Below are positions 45,694-55,045 of a DNA stretch of 64,000 nucleotides, in pieces (the stretch's first letter is position 1; every line of letters begins with the position of its first letter). The stretch spans positions 248,001 to 312,000 of the forward strand of contig CASEMN010000002.1 in the NCBI GenBank assembly GCA_949289045.1, written 5' to 3'. Both the position numbers and the translations under genes were made by a program. Below the pieces are notes generated by a model. That model made no database searches and was not told the DNA's origin. It worked only from the letters and a program-made list of their open reading frames with translations. This DNA comes from an uncultured Oscillospiraceae bacterium. GTDB lineage: Bacteria > Bacillota > Clostridia > Oscillospirales > Acutalibacteraceae.

Positions 45694-46254
45694 TTAATCT
45701 GTTTTAATTCCCATAGCTATTCCTTCGCCAAGATTGCGAAGCTGTTTAAAGCCATATTTATTATAAAAACTGCACCCTTTTTCGTTATCGGAGCCTACTA
45801 CGAGCATAACCCCTGTAATTTTTTCATTTTTCAGTTTTTTACGCAAAGCATCTACAAGCTGAGTTCCTATTCCCATACGCTGATATCCGTCTAAAATATC
45901 TATATGCATATGAGCGGGATAATCAGGCAAAAATCTTCCGCTTATTTTCGACTCAAAAAACGCAGCTACACCTCTATAAAGGCTGAAAGAAAATATTTTT
46001 TTAATATATTTTTTGAAATCCTTTTTATATGCTTCATAGTTTGGAGCACAAAGAATGTAACCTACCGCCTCATCTTTTTCGTCTGCCGCCACAAAACAGT
46101 ATTCCGGGCAGCAGTCAATATAGTAATCGCAGTACATGGTAAGTATATAATTTCTGCCGTTTTCTATTTTAACAGCTGCTTCTGGCGCCGTCTTTATACA
46201 TATCTCTCTTACGGCTTCTCTGTCTTTTTCCTGAAAATTTCTTATTGTAGCCAT
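45694..46254 (-). CDS. GNAT-family acetyltransferase
   Basis: A 186-residue N-acetyltransferase. The acetyl-CoA loop is GYQRMGIGTQL, and the C-terminal strand MLVVGSDNEKGCSFYNKYGF completes the fold. Substrate unknown. The start at 46254 has GAGGTG eight bases upstream; a further in-frame ATG at 46278 has no ribosome site. It is separated from nrdG by a terminator and forms its own unit. Confidence 0.85.
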   Translation of the reverse strand: MATIRNFQEKDREAVREICIKTAPEAAVKIENGRNYILTMYCDYYIDCCPEYCFVAADEKDEAVGYILCAPNYEAYKKDFKKYIKKIFSFSLYRGVAAFFESKISGRFLPDYPAHMHIDILDGYQRMGIGTQLVDALRKKLKNEKITGVMLVVGSDNEKGCSFYNKYGFKQLRNLGEGIAMGIKTD

Positions 46255-46305
46255 TTTAAAATCACCTCTCGTCTGCATTGTAACATGAAACTGAACATAA
46301 AAAAA

Positions 46306-46333
46306 CCGCCTGCCATAAAAGTAAGGCAGACGG
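46306..46333 (-). terminator. Terminator of the nrdD-nrdG operon
   Basis: CCGTCTGCC and GGCAGGCGG (one mismatch) on the minus strand, followed by TTTTTTTA. Confidence 0.8.
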
Positions 46334-46339
46334 ATTAAA

Positions 46340-46879
46340 TTATTTTACTTTTTTATAACGTGGAATAAGCTCAAAATCGGTTTCAACGGCTTTTCCTGCT
46401 TTCAGGGACGCTCTCGGATCAATAACCCTCTGATTTCTTGAACCGCGGAACTTAATCTCAAGGCTTTTCTGGCTCAGGATAAACTTTCCGTCGACGAGTA
46501 TATCGGTTTCTTCAAGAAGCTTTTTCCAGCCTGGATGGCTATCAACGCCCGCCATAAGCTGTTCAATAGTCCAGCCGGTATAGGTGACAACGTTAAGTCC
46601 TAAATCATGTGCTCCTTTCGCCAAAACGGAAAACTCCTCCGCCTGAACAAATGGATCGCCGCCGCTGAGAGTTATTCCCGAAAGAAGCGGATCTTCTTCA
46701 ATCGCCTTTAAGATTCTGTCCGTATCGCTAATATATCCGCCGCCAAAATCATGGGTTTCGGGATTCTGGCATCCTTCGCAGTTGTGGGGACAACCCTGGC
46801 CGAAAATTACAAATCTCCAGCCGGGACCGTCTACAACAGACTCCCTGATTATCCCGGCAAGCCGAATCTCAGTACCCAT
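46340..46879 (-). CDS. nrdG: Anaerobic ribonucleotide reductase activating enzyme
   Basis: A 179-residue radical-SAM activase. The cluster motif is GQGCPHNCEGCQNP, and SGGDP binds S-adenosylmethionine. It makes the glycyl radical on NrdD. The ATG shares a base with the stop of the small glycyl-radical ORF (TAATG), so its translation is tightly linked to that ORF. Confidence 0.93.
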   Translation of the reverse strand: MGTEIRLAGIIRESVVDGPGWRFVIFGQGCPHNCEGCQNPETHDFGGGYISDTDRILKAIEEDPLLSGITLSGGDPFVQAEEFSVLAKGAHDLGLNVVTYTGWTIEQLMAGVDSHPGWKKLLEETDILVDGKFILSQKSLEIKFRGSRNQRVIDPRASLKAGKAVETDFELIPRYKKVK

Positions 46880-47052
46880 TACAGCTGCTCAAACTCGCCT
46901 TTGCCGGTTCCGATTGAGTGCTTAACTCTGTCGTTTACCTCAGCAAGTTTTGCATCGTTGAAACGGTCAAGAGTACCTACAAGGTAACCTGTGATTCTTC
47001 TTATTCTCTCGAAGCCTACGCCTTCGCCGACTATTTTCTTTTCGTTCGTCAT
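46879..47052 (-). CDS. Stand-alone glycyl-radical domain of class III ribonucleotide reductase
   Basis: A 57-residue protein too short for most gene callers. It reads RRITGYLVGTLDRFNDAKL, then AEVNDRVKHS, which is the C-terminal glycyl-radical loop of NrdD (RVxGYLG ... RVKH). AAAGGAGAG precedes its ATG, and it overlaps the nrdG start by one base. The large NrdD chain, 42 bases upstream, ends differently, with a degenerate LKKIKGYNTNV at this position. It may supply the radical glycine in trans, or repair a damaged enzyme as YfiD does for pyruvate formate-lyase. Confidence 0.8.
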   Translation of the reverse strand: MTNEKKIVGEGVGFERIRRITGYLVGTLDRFNDAKLAEVNDRVKHSIGTGKGEFEQL

Positions 47053-47094
47053 TTTATATCTCTCCTTTTTCTAATTCTATGTATCTGCCGGAGA

Positions 47095-49428
47095 TTATTC
47101 CGTGCAGCTGCAATCAACGGGATTGGGAAGCTTATCTGCTTCCTCCAAGGGATTTTCGTCACAGCAGTGAACGTTAGTGTTATATCCCTTAATCTTCTTG
47201 AGCACTTCTATATCAACGCCTTCACCCTCACGGCGTCCGCAGCGAGGACATACGTCACCGATGATTCCTGTATATCCGCACACAGGGTCACGGTCAACAG
47301 GATGGTTAACGGAACCATATCCGATACCGTTTTCCTTCATGCAGCGGATAACTGCTTCAAAGGCTTCAAGGTTCTCGGTGGGATCTCCGTCCATCTCAAC
47401 ATAGGAGATATGACCGCCGTTTGTAAGAGCGTGATAAGGAGCTTCAAGTCTGATTTTCTCAAAAGCTGAAATGGGGAAATAAACGGGAATGTGGAAAGAG
47501 TTAGTGTAATATTTTCTGTCTGTAACTCCGGGAATGATTCCGAATTTCTCCTGATCCATACGGACAAATCTTCCTGAAAGTCCCTCAGCGGGAGTTGCAA
47601 TAAGTGAGAAGTTAAGGCCGTATTTAACAGTTGCATCATCCATACGTTTTCTCATATGTCCGACAATTTCAAGACCAAGGTTCTGAGCTTCTTTTGATTC
47701 ACCATGATGAACGCCTAAAAGGCTCTTAAGGGTTTCGGCAAGACCGATAAATCCGAGAGTAAGTGTACCGTGCTTGAGAACTTCACGAACTTCGTCGTCA
47801 ATGTTGAGCTTGTCTGAATCGAGCCAGATGCCCTGTCCCATAAGGAACGGATAATTTCTTACTCGGCGCTTTGCCTGAATCTCAAAACGCTCAAGGAGCT
47901 GATCTATAATAAGATCAATCTTTCTGTCAAGATCCTCGAAGAATACGTCAAGGTCTCCGTGGGCTTTAATTGCAATTCTCGGAAGGTTTACAGAAGTAAA
48001 GCTGAGGTTTCCTCTTCCGCCGGTTACCTGACGTGATTTATCATAATAGTTTGCCATAACTCTGGTACGGCATCCCATATAGGCAACCTCTGTATTGGGA
48101 TCTCCCTCTACATAAAACTCCTTGTTAAAGGGAGCGTCGAGGAATGAGAAGTTGGGGAAAAGTCTCTTTGCGGAAACTTTGCATGCGAGCTTAAACAAAT
48201 CATAGTTGGGATCTTCGGGATTATAGTTAACTCCCTCTTTAACCTTATAAATGTGAATTGGGAAAACAGGAGTTTCACCGTTGCCGAGACCTGCCTGAGC
48301 GGCAAGAAGTACGTTTTTAACAACCATTCTTCCTTCAACGCTGGTATCAGTACCGTAGTTGATTGAAGTAAAGGGAACCTGTGCACCTGCTCTTGAATGC
48401 ATGGTATTAAGGTTATGTACAAGGGCTTCCATAGCCTGATATGTAGCTCTATCTGTTTCAGCATAACCTTTCTTTACTGCAAATTTCTGACATTTTGCAA
48501 TTACGTCGCTGTCAAGACCATACTTTGAAGCAAGGACTTCAGCTTCCTTTTCACAGTAGTCGTTATCGTTTGCCAGTACAGGCTCAACACCGTATTTTTC
48601 GAAAACTTCAGCTCTTATTTCATTAGCACTATCGGTACAGTCTTCCATGCCGGCAATAAGCTCCAGAGCCTTGGCAAGGTTGCGGCTGTAAAGCTTTCTG
48701 TAAGTCTTGTGAACACCCTTTGCCATACCGTAATCAAAATTGGGGATACTCTGTCCGCCATGCTGATCGTTCTGGTTAGACTGAACTGCGATACATGCAA
48801 GAGCAGAATAGCTTGCTATATCGTTGGGCTCTCTGAGGAAACCGTGACCCGTGGAAAATCCGCCTTCAAAAAGCTTTATTATATCAATCTGACAACATGT
48901 TGTGGTCAGAGTAAGGAAGTCAAGGTCATGAATATGAATATCGCCGTCACGGTGAGCTGCTGAATGTTCAGGCTTCAATACAAAGAGCTCGTTAAACTGC
49001 TTTGCACCTTCTGAACCGTATTTGAGCATTGTGCCCATTGCGGTATCGCCGTCGATATTTGCGTTCTCTCTTTTAATGTCGCTCTCTTTAGCTGCTTTAA
49101 AAGTAAGACCTTCGTAAATCTTCATCAGTCTGGTGTTCATCTCACGGACTCTTGAACGCTCCGCACGGTAAAGAATATAAACCTTTGCGGTTCTTGCATG
49201 TCCTGATTCAATGAGAACTCTTTCAACAGCATCCTGTATCTGCTCAACGGTAGGCTTCTCTATTTTAAGTTCATTCTCTATATAATCGGCTACTTCGTTT
49301 GCTATTTCAAGGCTGACAGAATAATCTTTTCCGCCCAAAGCCTGTGCTGCCTGATATACAGCGTTTGCTATTTTATCAACGGAAAAAGGAACCTCTCGGC
49401 CATCCCTTTTAATAATAGTGGTAATCAT
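47095..49428 (-). CDS. nrdD: Anaerobic ribonucleoside-triphosphate reductase, large chain
   Basis: A 777-residue class III reductase. The ATP-cone allosteric domain is at the N-terminus (IIKRDGREVPFSVDKIANAVYQA). The catalytic barrel contains HDLDFLTLTTTCCQ and GGRGNLSFTSVNLPRIA. The C-terminal zinc-ribbon includes DPVCGYTGIIGDVCPRCG. The tail ends LKKIKGYNTNV and CSCTE, lacking the usual radical loop and RVKH, which are found in the next small gene. GGAGG precedes the ATG. Confidence 0.9.
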   Translation of the reverse strand: MITTIIKRDGREVPFSVDKIANAVYQAAQALGGKDYSVSLEIANEVADYIENELKIEKPTVEQIQDAVERVLIESGHARTAKVYILYRAERSRVREMNTRLMKIYEGLTFKAAKESDIKRENANIDGDTAMGTMLKYGSEGAKQFNELFVLKPEHSAAHRDGDIHIHDLDFLTLTTTCCQIDIIKLFEGGFSTGHGFLREPNDIASYSALACIAVQSNQNDQHGGQSIPNFDYGMAKGVHKTYRKLYSRNLAKALELIAGMEDCTDSANEIRAEVFEKYGVEPVLANDNDYCEKEAEVLASKYGLDSDVIAKCQKFAVKKGYAETDRATYQAMEALVHNLNTMHSRAGAQVPFTSINYGTDTSVEGRMVVKNVLLAAQAGLGNGETPVFPIHIYKVKEGVNYNPEDPNYDLFKLACKVSAKRLFPNFSFLDAPFNKEFYVEGDPNTEVAYMGCRTRVMANYYDKSRQVTGGRGNLSFTSVNLPRIAIKAHGDLDVFFEDLDRKIDLIIDQLLERFEIQAKRRVRNYPFLMGQGIWLDSDKLNIDDEVREVLKHGTLTLGFIGLAETLKSLLGVHHGESKEAQNLGLEIVGHMRKRMDDATVKYGLNFSLIATPAEGLSGRFVRMDQEKFGIIPGVTDRKYYTNSFHIPVYFPISAFEKIRLEAPYHALTNGGHISYVEMDGDPTENLEAFEAVIRCMKENGIGYGSVNHPVDRDPVCGYTGIIGDVCPRCGRREGEGVDIEVLKKIKGYNTNVHCCDENPLEEADKLPNPVDCSCTE

Positions 49429-49443
49429 CGGATAAAGCCTCCA

Positions 49444-49459
49444 ATACTATATCTTGTGT
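49444..49459 (-). promoter_or_regulatory. NrdR-like box in the nrdD leader
   Basis: Minus strand ACACAAGATATAGTAT fits the NrdR consensus ACACWATATATWGTGT at about 14 of 16 positions. It lies just after the expected transcription start. A second, paired box, typical for NrdR, is not clear. Confidence 0.5.
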
Positions 49460-49478
49460 CTTTTATGGTGCGATTAAT

Positions 49479-49507
49479 ATTATAGACCCAATAAATAGAC
49501 GTGTCAA
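49479..49507 (-). promoter_or_regulatory. Consensus promoter of nrdD operon
   Basis: Minus strand TTGACA, 17 bases, TATAAT: a perfect sigma-A promoter, with transcription starting near 49472. Confidence 0.9.
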
Positions 49508-49574
49508 TAGTATGAAATGTAGTTACAATTAAATTTTTAACACTCATTTTTGTATGTTTTATAGAAAATAAAAA

Positions 49575-49591
49575 AGCCCCTTGACGGAGCT
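49575..49591 (-). terminator. Terminator of the XRE gene at 49623
   Basis: AGCTCC-GTCAA-GGGGCT (one G-U) then TTTTTA on the minus strand. Confidence 0.65.
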
Positions 49592-49622
49592 CTTAAAATA
49601 TCTATATAAAATACTCATCTTA

Positions 49623-50018
49623 TTAATCTTTGCTTTCGTCGGTTTCAGAAATTTCCTTGAGATATTTCTTATTCAGAATATCCATAATTTCATCTTGATC
49701 CGACAAAATGCGATAGATCATAACCAGCCTTTTCTCATCCTGACTAAGCATGGAAAGATATTCGGGATAATCGCCGGCATCATATTCTGATGGATTATCC
49801 ATAACCTTCCCCACTTTTGCACCATGAGTTCCATTGACAAGAAAATCTATTGATACACCAAAAATTCTGCTTAAAGCGTTAAGGGTTTCCAAGTCGGGAT
49901 TTGAACGCCCTGTTTCATAATAGGCATAGGTTGTTCTGTGTATCTTCAAAATATCAGCAACTTCACGCTGTGTAAGACGGTTCGCCATGCGAAGATATCT
50001 AAGTCTTTCACCGATCAC
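49623..50018 (-). CDS. XRE-family transcriptional regulator
   Basis: A 131-residue protein with an N-terminal helix-turn-helix (RLTQREVADILKIHRTTYAYYETGRSNPDLETLNALSRIFGVSIDFLVNG) and an acidic C-terminus. It has an extended -10 promoter at about 50051-50060 and a palindromic operator at 50087, which suggests autoregulation. Target genes unknown; nothing in the immediate context gives a role. Confidence 0.82.
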   Translation of the reverse strand: MIGERLRYLRMANRLTQREVADILKIHRTTYAYYETGRSNPDLETLNALSRIFGVSIDFLVNGTHGAKVGKVMDNPSEYDAGDYPEYLSMLSQDEKRLVMIYRILSDQDEIMDILNKKYLKEISETDESKD

Positions 50019-50086
50019 AAAAAAACCTCCCCCCGAACTTTATATTTGCAATTATATCATTGACAATAGTATTTTTGTGAAAATGT

Positions 50087-50110
50087 GACAACTATTCACA
50101 GATAGTTGTC
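50087..50110. promoter_or_regulatory. Operator-like inverted repeat upstream of the XRE gene
   Basis: GACAACTAT-TCACAG-ATAGTTGTC: a perfect 9+9 repeat with a six-base centre. A half-like TGACAATAGT follows at 50060-50069. Probably bound by the XRE protein encoded at 49623. Confidence 0.6.
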
Positions 50111-50190
50111 AGTTTCTCAAAAAACTATGTAATTATACATAAAGTACGGGAGGATTATTAAATTTTAAAATTAAAACTTTAAATTAGGCG

Positions 50191-51846
50191 TCAGTCTTCA
50201 AAAACTGCTCCCTTAGAACCGGAGGTTACATGCTGAGCGTAACGCTTAATATAACCGGTAAGTTCCTTAACGGGAGGCTGCCATTTTGCCTTTCTCTCGG
50301 CAAGGACTTCATCACTTACAAGAATCTGAAGCTTTCTTGCAGGGATATCTATTTCTATCATATCGCCGTCTTCAACAAGAGCGATTGTTCCGCCAACAGC
50401 AGCTTCAGGAGAAACGTGACCGATTGAAGATCCTCTCGTTGCGCCGGAAAAACGACCATCAGTAAGAAGGGCTACGCTGTTTCCGAGACCCATACCGACA
50501 ATTGCCGCTGTGGGAGAAAGCATCTCACGCATTCCGGGACCGCCTTTGGGTCCTTCATAGCGGATGACAACTACATCGCCGGCAACAATTTTTCCGCCGG
50601 TAATAGCTGCATAAGCCTCTTCTTCACTGTCAAAGCATCTTGCAGGACCTGTATGCTGCATCATTTCGGGAAGAACTGCGCCTTTCTTAACTACGCTGCC
50701 CTCTTCGGCAAGGTTGCCCCAAAGTACGGCAATACCACCGTCTGCGCTGTGGGGATTCTGGAGAGTTCTGATAACTGTTCCGTCTGCATCGGCAGCAGCG
50801 TCTACTCTCTCGCCTACTGTTCCGCTGACAGTAAGACAGTCACGGTTAATCATGCCGCCCTTATCAAGCTCTTTCATAACAGCCTGAATGCCTCCGCAGG
50901 CATTGAGATCCTCGATGAAAATGGTGCCGGCAGGATTAAGCTTACAAAGCTGAGGAGTCTTTCTTCCTGCCTCGTCAAGAAGCTTGAGGTTAATATCGTG
51001 ACCTGCCGCATGAGCAATTGCGGTAAGGTGAAGAATTGTATTTGTTGAGCAGCCCAGAGCCATATCGGTTCTCATGGCGTTTTCAAAGGCTTTTTCTGTA
51101 AGGATATCGCTGGGTCTGATATTCTCTTTGAGAAGCTCCATAACTCTTTCGCCGGACTTCTTTGCAAGACGGCGGCGAGCAGACATAACAAAGGGAATTG
51201 TGCCGTTGCCGGGAAGAGCCATACCGATTGCTTCAGTAAGGCAGTTCATGGAGTTCGCAGTATACATACCTGAGCAGGAACCGCATGTGGGACAAGCTGT
51301 TTCCTCAACACAGCGAAGCTGATCGGCAGTAATTTTACCTGCGGAATATGCTCCGACATATTCAAACATCTCGGAAAGACCGATTTTTGCATCTATGCCC
51401 TTACCGGAAATCATGGGGCCGCCGCTTACAAAAATACAGGGAAGATTAAGACGGCAGGCAGCGAGCATCATACCTGGAACAATCTTGTCGCAGTTGGGGA
51501 TAAATACTACCGCATCAAGAGGATGAGCGGTAAGCATAACCTCAATTGAATCGGCAATAAGCTCACGGGAACAAAGAGAATATTTCATTCCCTTATGGTT
51601 CATTGCAAGTCCGTCGCATACGCCGATAGTGTTGAACTCAAAGGGTACGCCGCCGGCGTTTCTGATACCGGCTTTAACAGCTTCACTGATCTGATCGAGC
51701 TGCTGATGACCGGGAATATAGTCGCTCTTTGAGTTGACAACCGCAATAAAGGGACGCTTCATTTCTGTGTCATCAATTCCCAAAGCATTAAGAAGGGAAC
51801 GGTGTGGAGCCCTTGAAGGGCCTTCCTTTAACAAATCACTTCGCAT
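50191..51846 (-). CDS. ilvD: Dihydroxy-acid dehydratase
   Basis: A 551-residue iron-sulfur enzyme forming 2-keto acids in isoleucine, valine and leucine synthesis. N-terminal [18 protein letters not shown], the cluster motif [19 protein letters not shown], and C-terminal [20 protein letters not shown] are intact. The ATG at 51846 gives the family's MRSD start; an alternative ATG three codons earlier has a poorer ribosome site. No T-box leader is seen upstream. It stands alone without other ilv genes. Confidence 0.95.
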   Translation of the reverse strand: MRSDLLKEGPSRAPHRSLLNALGIDDTEMKRPFIAVVNSKSDYIPGHQQLDQISEAVKAGIRNAGGVPFEFNTIGVCDGLAMNHKGMKYSLCSRELIADSIEVMLTAHPLDAVVFIPNCDKIVPGMMLAACRLNLPCIFVSGGPMISGKGIDAKIGLSEMFEYVGAYSAGKITADQLRCVEETACPTCGSCSGMYTANSMNCLTEAIGMALPGNGTIPFVMSARRRLAKKSGERVMELLKENIRPSDILTEKAFENAMRTDMALGCSTNTILHLTAIAHAAGHDINLKLLDEAGRKTPQLCKLNPAGTIFIEDLNACGGIQAVMKELDKGGMINRDCLTVSGTVGERVDAAADADGTVIRTLQNPHSADGGIAVLWGNLAEEGSVVKKGAVLPEMMQHTGPARCFDSEEEAYAAITGGKIVAGDVVVIRYEGPKGGPGMREMLSPTAAIVGMGLGNSVALLTDGRFSGATRGSSIGHVSPEAAVGGTIALVEDGDMIEIDIPARKLQILVSDEVLAERKAKWQPPVKELTGYIKRYAQHVTSGSKGAVFED

Positions 51847-51999
51847 TTTAAACATCTCACTTATTAAAAATTTGTGCTTATAGCTTTAAATACACCTGTT
51901 AGTTTGGAAAAACAGGTTATTTATCTAAAATAATACGATAGCAGATTTAAACGTATTTTTCAAGTTATTTTTAGAAATACGCTGCTGTAATAAAAGGAA

Positions 52000-52026
52000 A
52001 AAGCCTCCTGTATCCAGAAGGCTTAA
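52000..52026 (-). terminator. Terminator of the small membrane protein gene
   Basis: AAGCCTTCTG-GATA-CAGGAGGCTT on the minus strand, one mismatch, followed by TTTTCC. Confidence 0.7.
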
Positions 52027-52105
52027 AAACAAGAAGTTTTTACGAATTAAAAATAAAGCAAAAACCTAAAAGAAAATAATATTTCCTTTAAATATTAAAA
52101 CTAAC

Positions 52106-52378
52106 TCAGTCAAAAAGTCCTCTTTTAAATCCATCCAAATCATAACCTAATGCAATTTCAATCGCATGCTGTTTTGCCGCACAGTTCTCACAAATAATCT
52201 GGTCGTCGGTAAGTACATTTGAGATAATATTCGGTCTGTAACCTGTGCCGAAAAATGTTTCTCCGCAGTCGTCGCAGGTATGTACAACTCTCGGCACAAA
52301 AATTATTGCAGAAACTGCAATTGCCGCAACTGCTACAACGGAAACAACTATTGTTATTATAATTGATGACTTTTTCAT
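52106..52378 (-). CDS. Membrane-anchored Cys-pair protein
   Basis: A 90-residue protein with an N-terminal transmembrane helix (about 6-29), then two Cys-x-x-Cys pairs (CDDC at 35-38 and CENC further on) that may form a zinc ribbon outside or inside the membrane. No family recognised. It has its own terminator and a possible ribosome site GGGAGAG. Confidence 0.65.
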   Translation of the reverse strand: MKKSSIIITIVVSVVAVAAIAVSAIIFVPRVVHTCDDCGETFFGTGYRPNIISNVLTDDQIICENCAAKQHAIEIALGYDLDGFKRGLFD

Positions 52379-52578
52379 TTTTCTCTCCCCAAATTATCCC
52401 ATATAAAAATCCACATAAATATATCTATAAAATTATACCACCAAGACTCAATTATCCGCAAGGCGAAATTTATAAAGGATGTCGAAAATTATAACTGCAT
52501 TACTTCTGCATTCAGTATAACATATAAGGATTTTTTCAACAAATTAAAATCGAAAATATTCAGCGTTTGAGAAAGCAA

Positions 52579-52609
52579 AATCCCTTACGGCAAAATACCA
52601 TAAGGGATT
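52579..52609 (-). terminator. Terminator of the ABC operon
   Basis: AATCCCTTA and TAAGGGATT arms on the minus strand, followed by TTTTGC. Confidence 0.75.
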
Positions 52610-52635
52610 AATTAAACCGAACGTTATAAATAAAA

Positions 52636-53844
52636 CTATATCTCCTCTTTTTTTCTCTCCCTGTTCGCCATAAACGCAACGAAAACTGCGGCGAAAAGCA
52701 ACACGCCGAGGAAAATCAAAGGCTCATACTTTGTGGTGAGAAAATCGTCATAATTGTTGACATGGATAACATAAGAAACAAATCTTTCGTTAAATATAAT
52801 CGGCAGTGAAAGAAGCAGCAAGCCTATGGAAAATGGCGCAAATATGTTATCAAATCGATAGGCTATTATTGATGCTAAAAAAACAGTCAGAATCCCGCAT
52901 AGGCTAAGACCCAAAAGCAAAAGCACATAAAGCTCCAAAAAAGTAAGACCTGTATAGCATCTTGAGTAAATACCCGGCAAATCTGCATATTCCAAATCTC
53001 TTAAATACACATGACTTGTAATCATCATGGTATCTATCTTACAGTCATAATATCTTGAAATATCCCATAGCCGGAAATATGCTGCCGCCATACCTGCGCT
53101 TGTACCAATGGTTATAAACAAAGTGATTATAACCGCTATAAGCTTGTTAGCGTAAGACTTACGTCCGGTTTTTGAGGAATATTCAAACAGGGCAATTTTG
53201 CTTTTATTTTCATTTACCATGTATGGAATAATCATAAACAGTGACGCTGCCGCAGCTATAACAATAATAGATAATTCATTTCCTATTGCATAGCCGAAAG
53301 AATCGCTCAAAACATGATAAACTGGATTTTCGCCTCTTTCTGCCATGCCTTCCATATAGTCTACTATTTCCTGAAAACCATCCAAAAAGTATACCGGATA
53401 ATCAGTCCCCTCAAATCGAAGTGTTCCATTTGAATACTCCCACACATATTGCTGATCTTCATCAGAAAGCTCATGGCCGCCTTCAAAAGCGCCGAAATCA
53501 GGATTAAATCCGGCACGTTTTAAAATTTCATCGTTTCTTTCCGCTTCTTTAACCTGCTTTTCGAATCTTTGCAGCTCTTCCTTTACAAGGGGAAGTTCAT
53601 TTGTATCAATGGTTTTTCCGTACTTTGCAAGAATCATATCCTTGAATTTAAGCTCCACAGAATAGATGCCGTTTTCATAAGTGATGTTTTCAGGATAATT
53701 TTCAGTATCAAATTTTTTAATTGTCGAATCCGCTCCCTGAAATACAAAAAAATAGCCAAACAAAAGAAATACGCTTGCAGCAACCGCCACGTAACGGAGT
53801 TTGTAAATTTTTTTAAGTTCGTTTGCAATGAGATTTATTTTCAT
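52636..53844 (-). CDS. ABC-2 type permease, second subunit
   Basis: A 402-residue membrane protein: one N-terminal helix (about 17-35), a large extracytoplasmic loop of about 130 residues and then five or six helices at 180-395. This is the ABC-2 permease layout (NatB/YhaP-like). Last gene in the five-gene operon, 45 bases after the first permease. It probably pairs with the ATPase to export a lipid, peptide or ion; substrate unknown. Confidence 0.75.
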   Translation of the reverse strand: MKINLIANELKKIYKLRYVAVAASVFLLFGYFFVFQGADSTIKKFDTENYPENITYENGIYSVELKFKDMILAKYGKTIDTNELPLVKEELQRFEKQVKEAERNDEILKRAGFNPDFGAFEGGHELSDEDQQYVWEYSNGTLRFEGTDYPVYFLDGFQEIVDYMEGMAERGENPVYHVLSDSFGYAIGNELSIIVIAAAASLFMIIPYMVNENKSKIALFEYSSKTGRKSYANKLIAVIITLFITIGTSAGMAAAYFRLWDISRYYDCKIDTMMITSHVYLRDLEYADLPGIYSRCYTGLTFLELYVLLLLGLSLCGILTVFLASIIAYRFDNIFAPFSIGLLLLSLPIIFNERFVSYVIHVNNYDDFLTTKYEPLIFLGVLLFAAVFVAFMANRERKKEEI

Positions 53845-53889
53845 ATGCTTACCCCCTTTAAAGACTCCATAAATTTAAGAGCTTCGGAT

Positions 53890-55038
53890 TTAAATATCCT
53901 TTTTTCTGAAAACACGGCTTGAAATAGCGGCAAGTCCTGCACACACAGCTATCCATAACGCTGTAACCCAAATGACAAGATTCTTATCAGCAAAAATGCC
54001 CGTGCTGCTTACAAACCATTTGTTGGTATTTATGTTTATAAAGCTCTCTTCCCTACTGAAATTCAGAAGCAAAGTGACCGGATTGGATGCTAAAATTCCA
54101 CTTGCCGTTAACATTTTATCCTCTGCGCCAAAGCTCAGTATAAACATAAGCAATATGATTCCAAGAGATGTTACAAGACCCATATACTGATTTTTAATAA
54201 GGGAACCTACGGCAAAGGCGAAAAGCAAGGATATAATCACAATAAGGTATCCTATAAGCAGATGGACAGCAAGATAAGTTATAACAGTAAATCCATAGGG
54301 AGTCTCTATTCCCGCAAGGCTTACGGGGAGATTTAAAAATCCGTCCATACGATAAAAGATAAAGTATGCCGTAAGGGATATGAGGCTTATAATCCAGTAA
54401 AGAACCGATATGTAAACAAGACTTGCAGAAAATTTAATTCTTTGCAGACTGCGGCCTGTTTTGGTACTGAAAACAACATTCTGAGTATCTTTATTGAATT
54501 CATGATACAAGCCTTTGAGCATCATATAAGCGCCTAAAAGAGACATCTCAATATAAATGTAAATAAGAAGCTTTGAGTAAAGAAGCTCATTTACAAGAGA
54601 CACACCGGGAGAAGTAAAATATCCCGCTTTTTTATTTCCCGTACCGGCTTCGGAAAGCTGAGTTTCGGCATTTTCAATCATGGAAACCAATGTATTGTAA
54701 TTCTCTATTTCTGTCGTGTAATACTCTCCGTCGTCTATGCCCCCTGACAGATACATGAATATTTCCTCAATAGACTCAGGCTCCTTTTTATATTTTTCAA
54801 AAAAGGCTTTGGCAAGAGAATCATATTTTTCCTCGGAGATAGCTTTCATCTTTTCTACCGATTCAGGAGTAATTTCCGCTCCCGTTTCGGCAATTACACT
54901 GTTTACATATTCAGTGCTGTCACGGTATGAACTGTATACAATAAGCACACTGAAATTTACAGCCAAGGACAGAATAACAAAAATAATAATGATTTTATCA
55001 GACGCCGCTTTTATAAATTCGTTTCTGAAAATTTTCAT
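53890..55038 (-). CDS. ABC-2 type permease, first subunit
   Basis: A 382-residue membrane protein resembling its neighbour: N-terminal MKIFRNEFIKAASDK helix, large outer loop, then five or six helices. The upstream frame extends to 55125 but overlaps the ATPase gene; the ATG at 55038 just after the ATPase stop fits the usual layout. The ribosome site is weak, so translation is probably coupled to the ATPase. Substrate unknown. Confidence 0.75.
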   Translation of the reverse strand: MKIFRNEFIKAASDKIIIIFVILSLAVNFSVLIVYSSYRDSTEYVNSVIAETGAEITPESVEKMKAISEEKYDSLAKAFFEKYKKEPESIEEIFMYLSGGIDDGEYYTTEIENYNTLVSMIENAETQLSEAGTGNKKAGYFTSPGVSLVNELLYSKLLIYIYIEMSLLGAYMMLKGLYHEFNKDTQNVVFSTKTGRSLQRIKFSASLVYISVLYWIISLISLTAYFIFYRMDGFLNLPVSLAGIETPYGFTVITYLAVHLLIGYLIVIISLLFAFAVGSLIKNQYMGLVTSLGIILLMFILSFGAEDKMLTASGILASNPVTLLLNFSREESFININTNKWFVSSTGIFADKNLVIWVTALWIAVCAGLAAISSRVFRKKDI

Positions 55039-55045
55039 AGCTTCA

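Noticed and set aside
51847..52105. T-box or leader peptide for ilvD
   Set aside because: No T-box GGTGG core or leader run of Ile/Val/Leu codons could be found.
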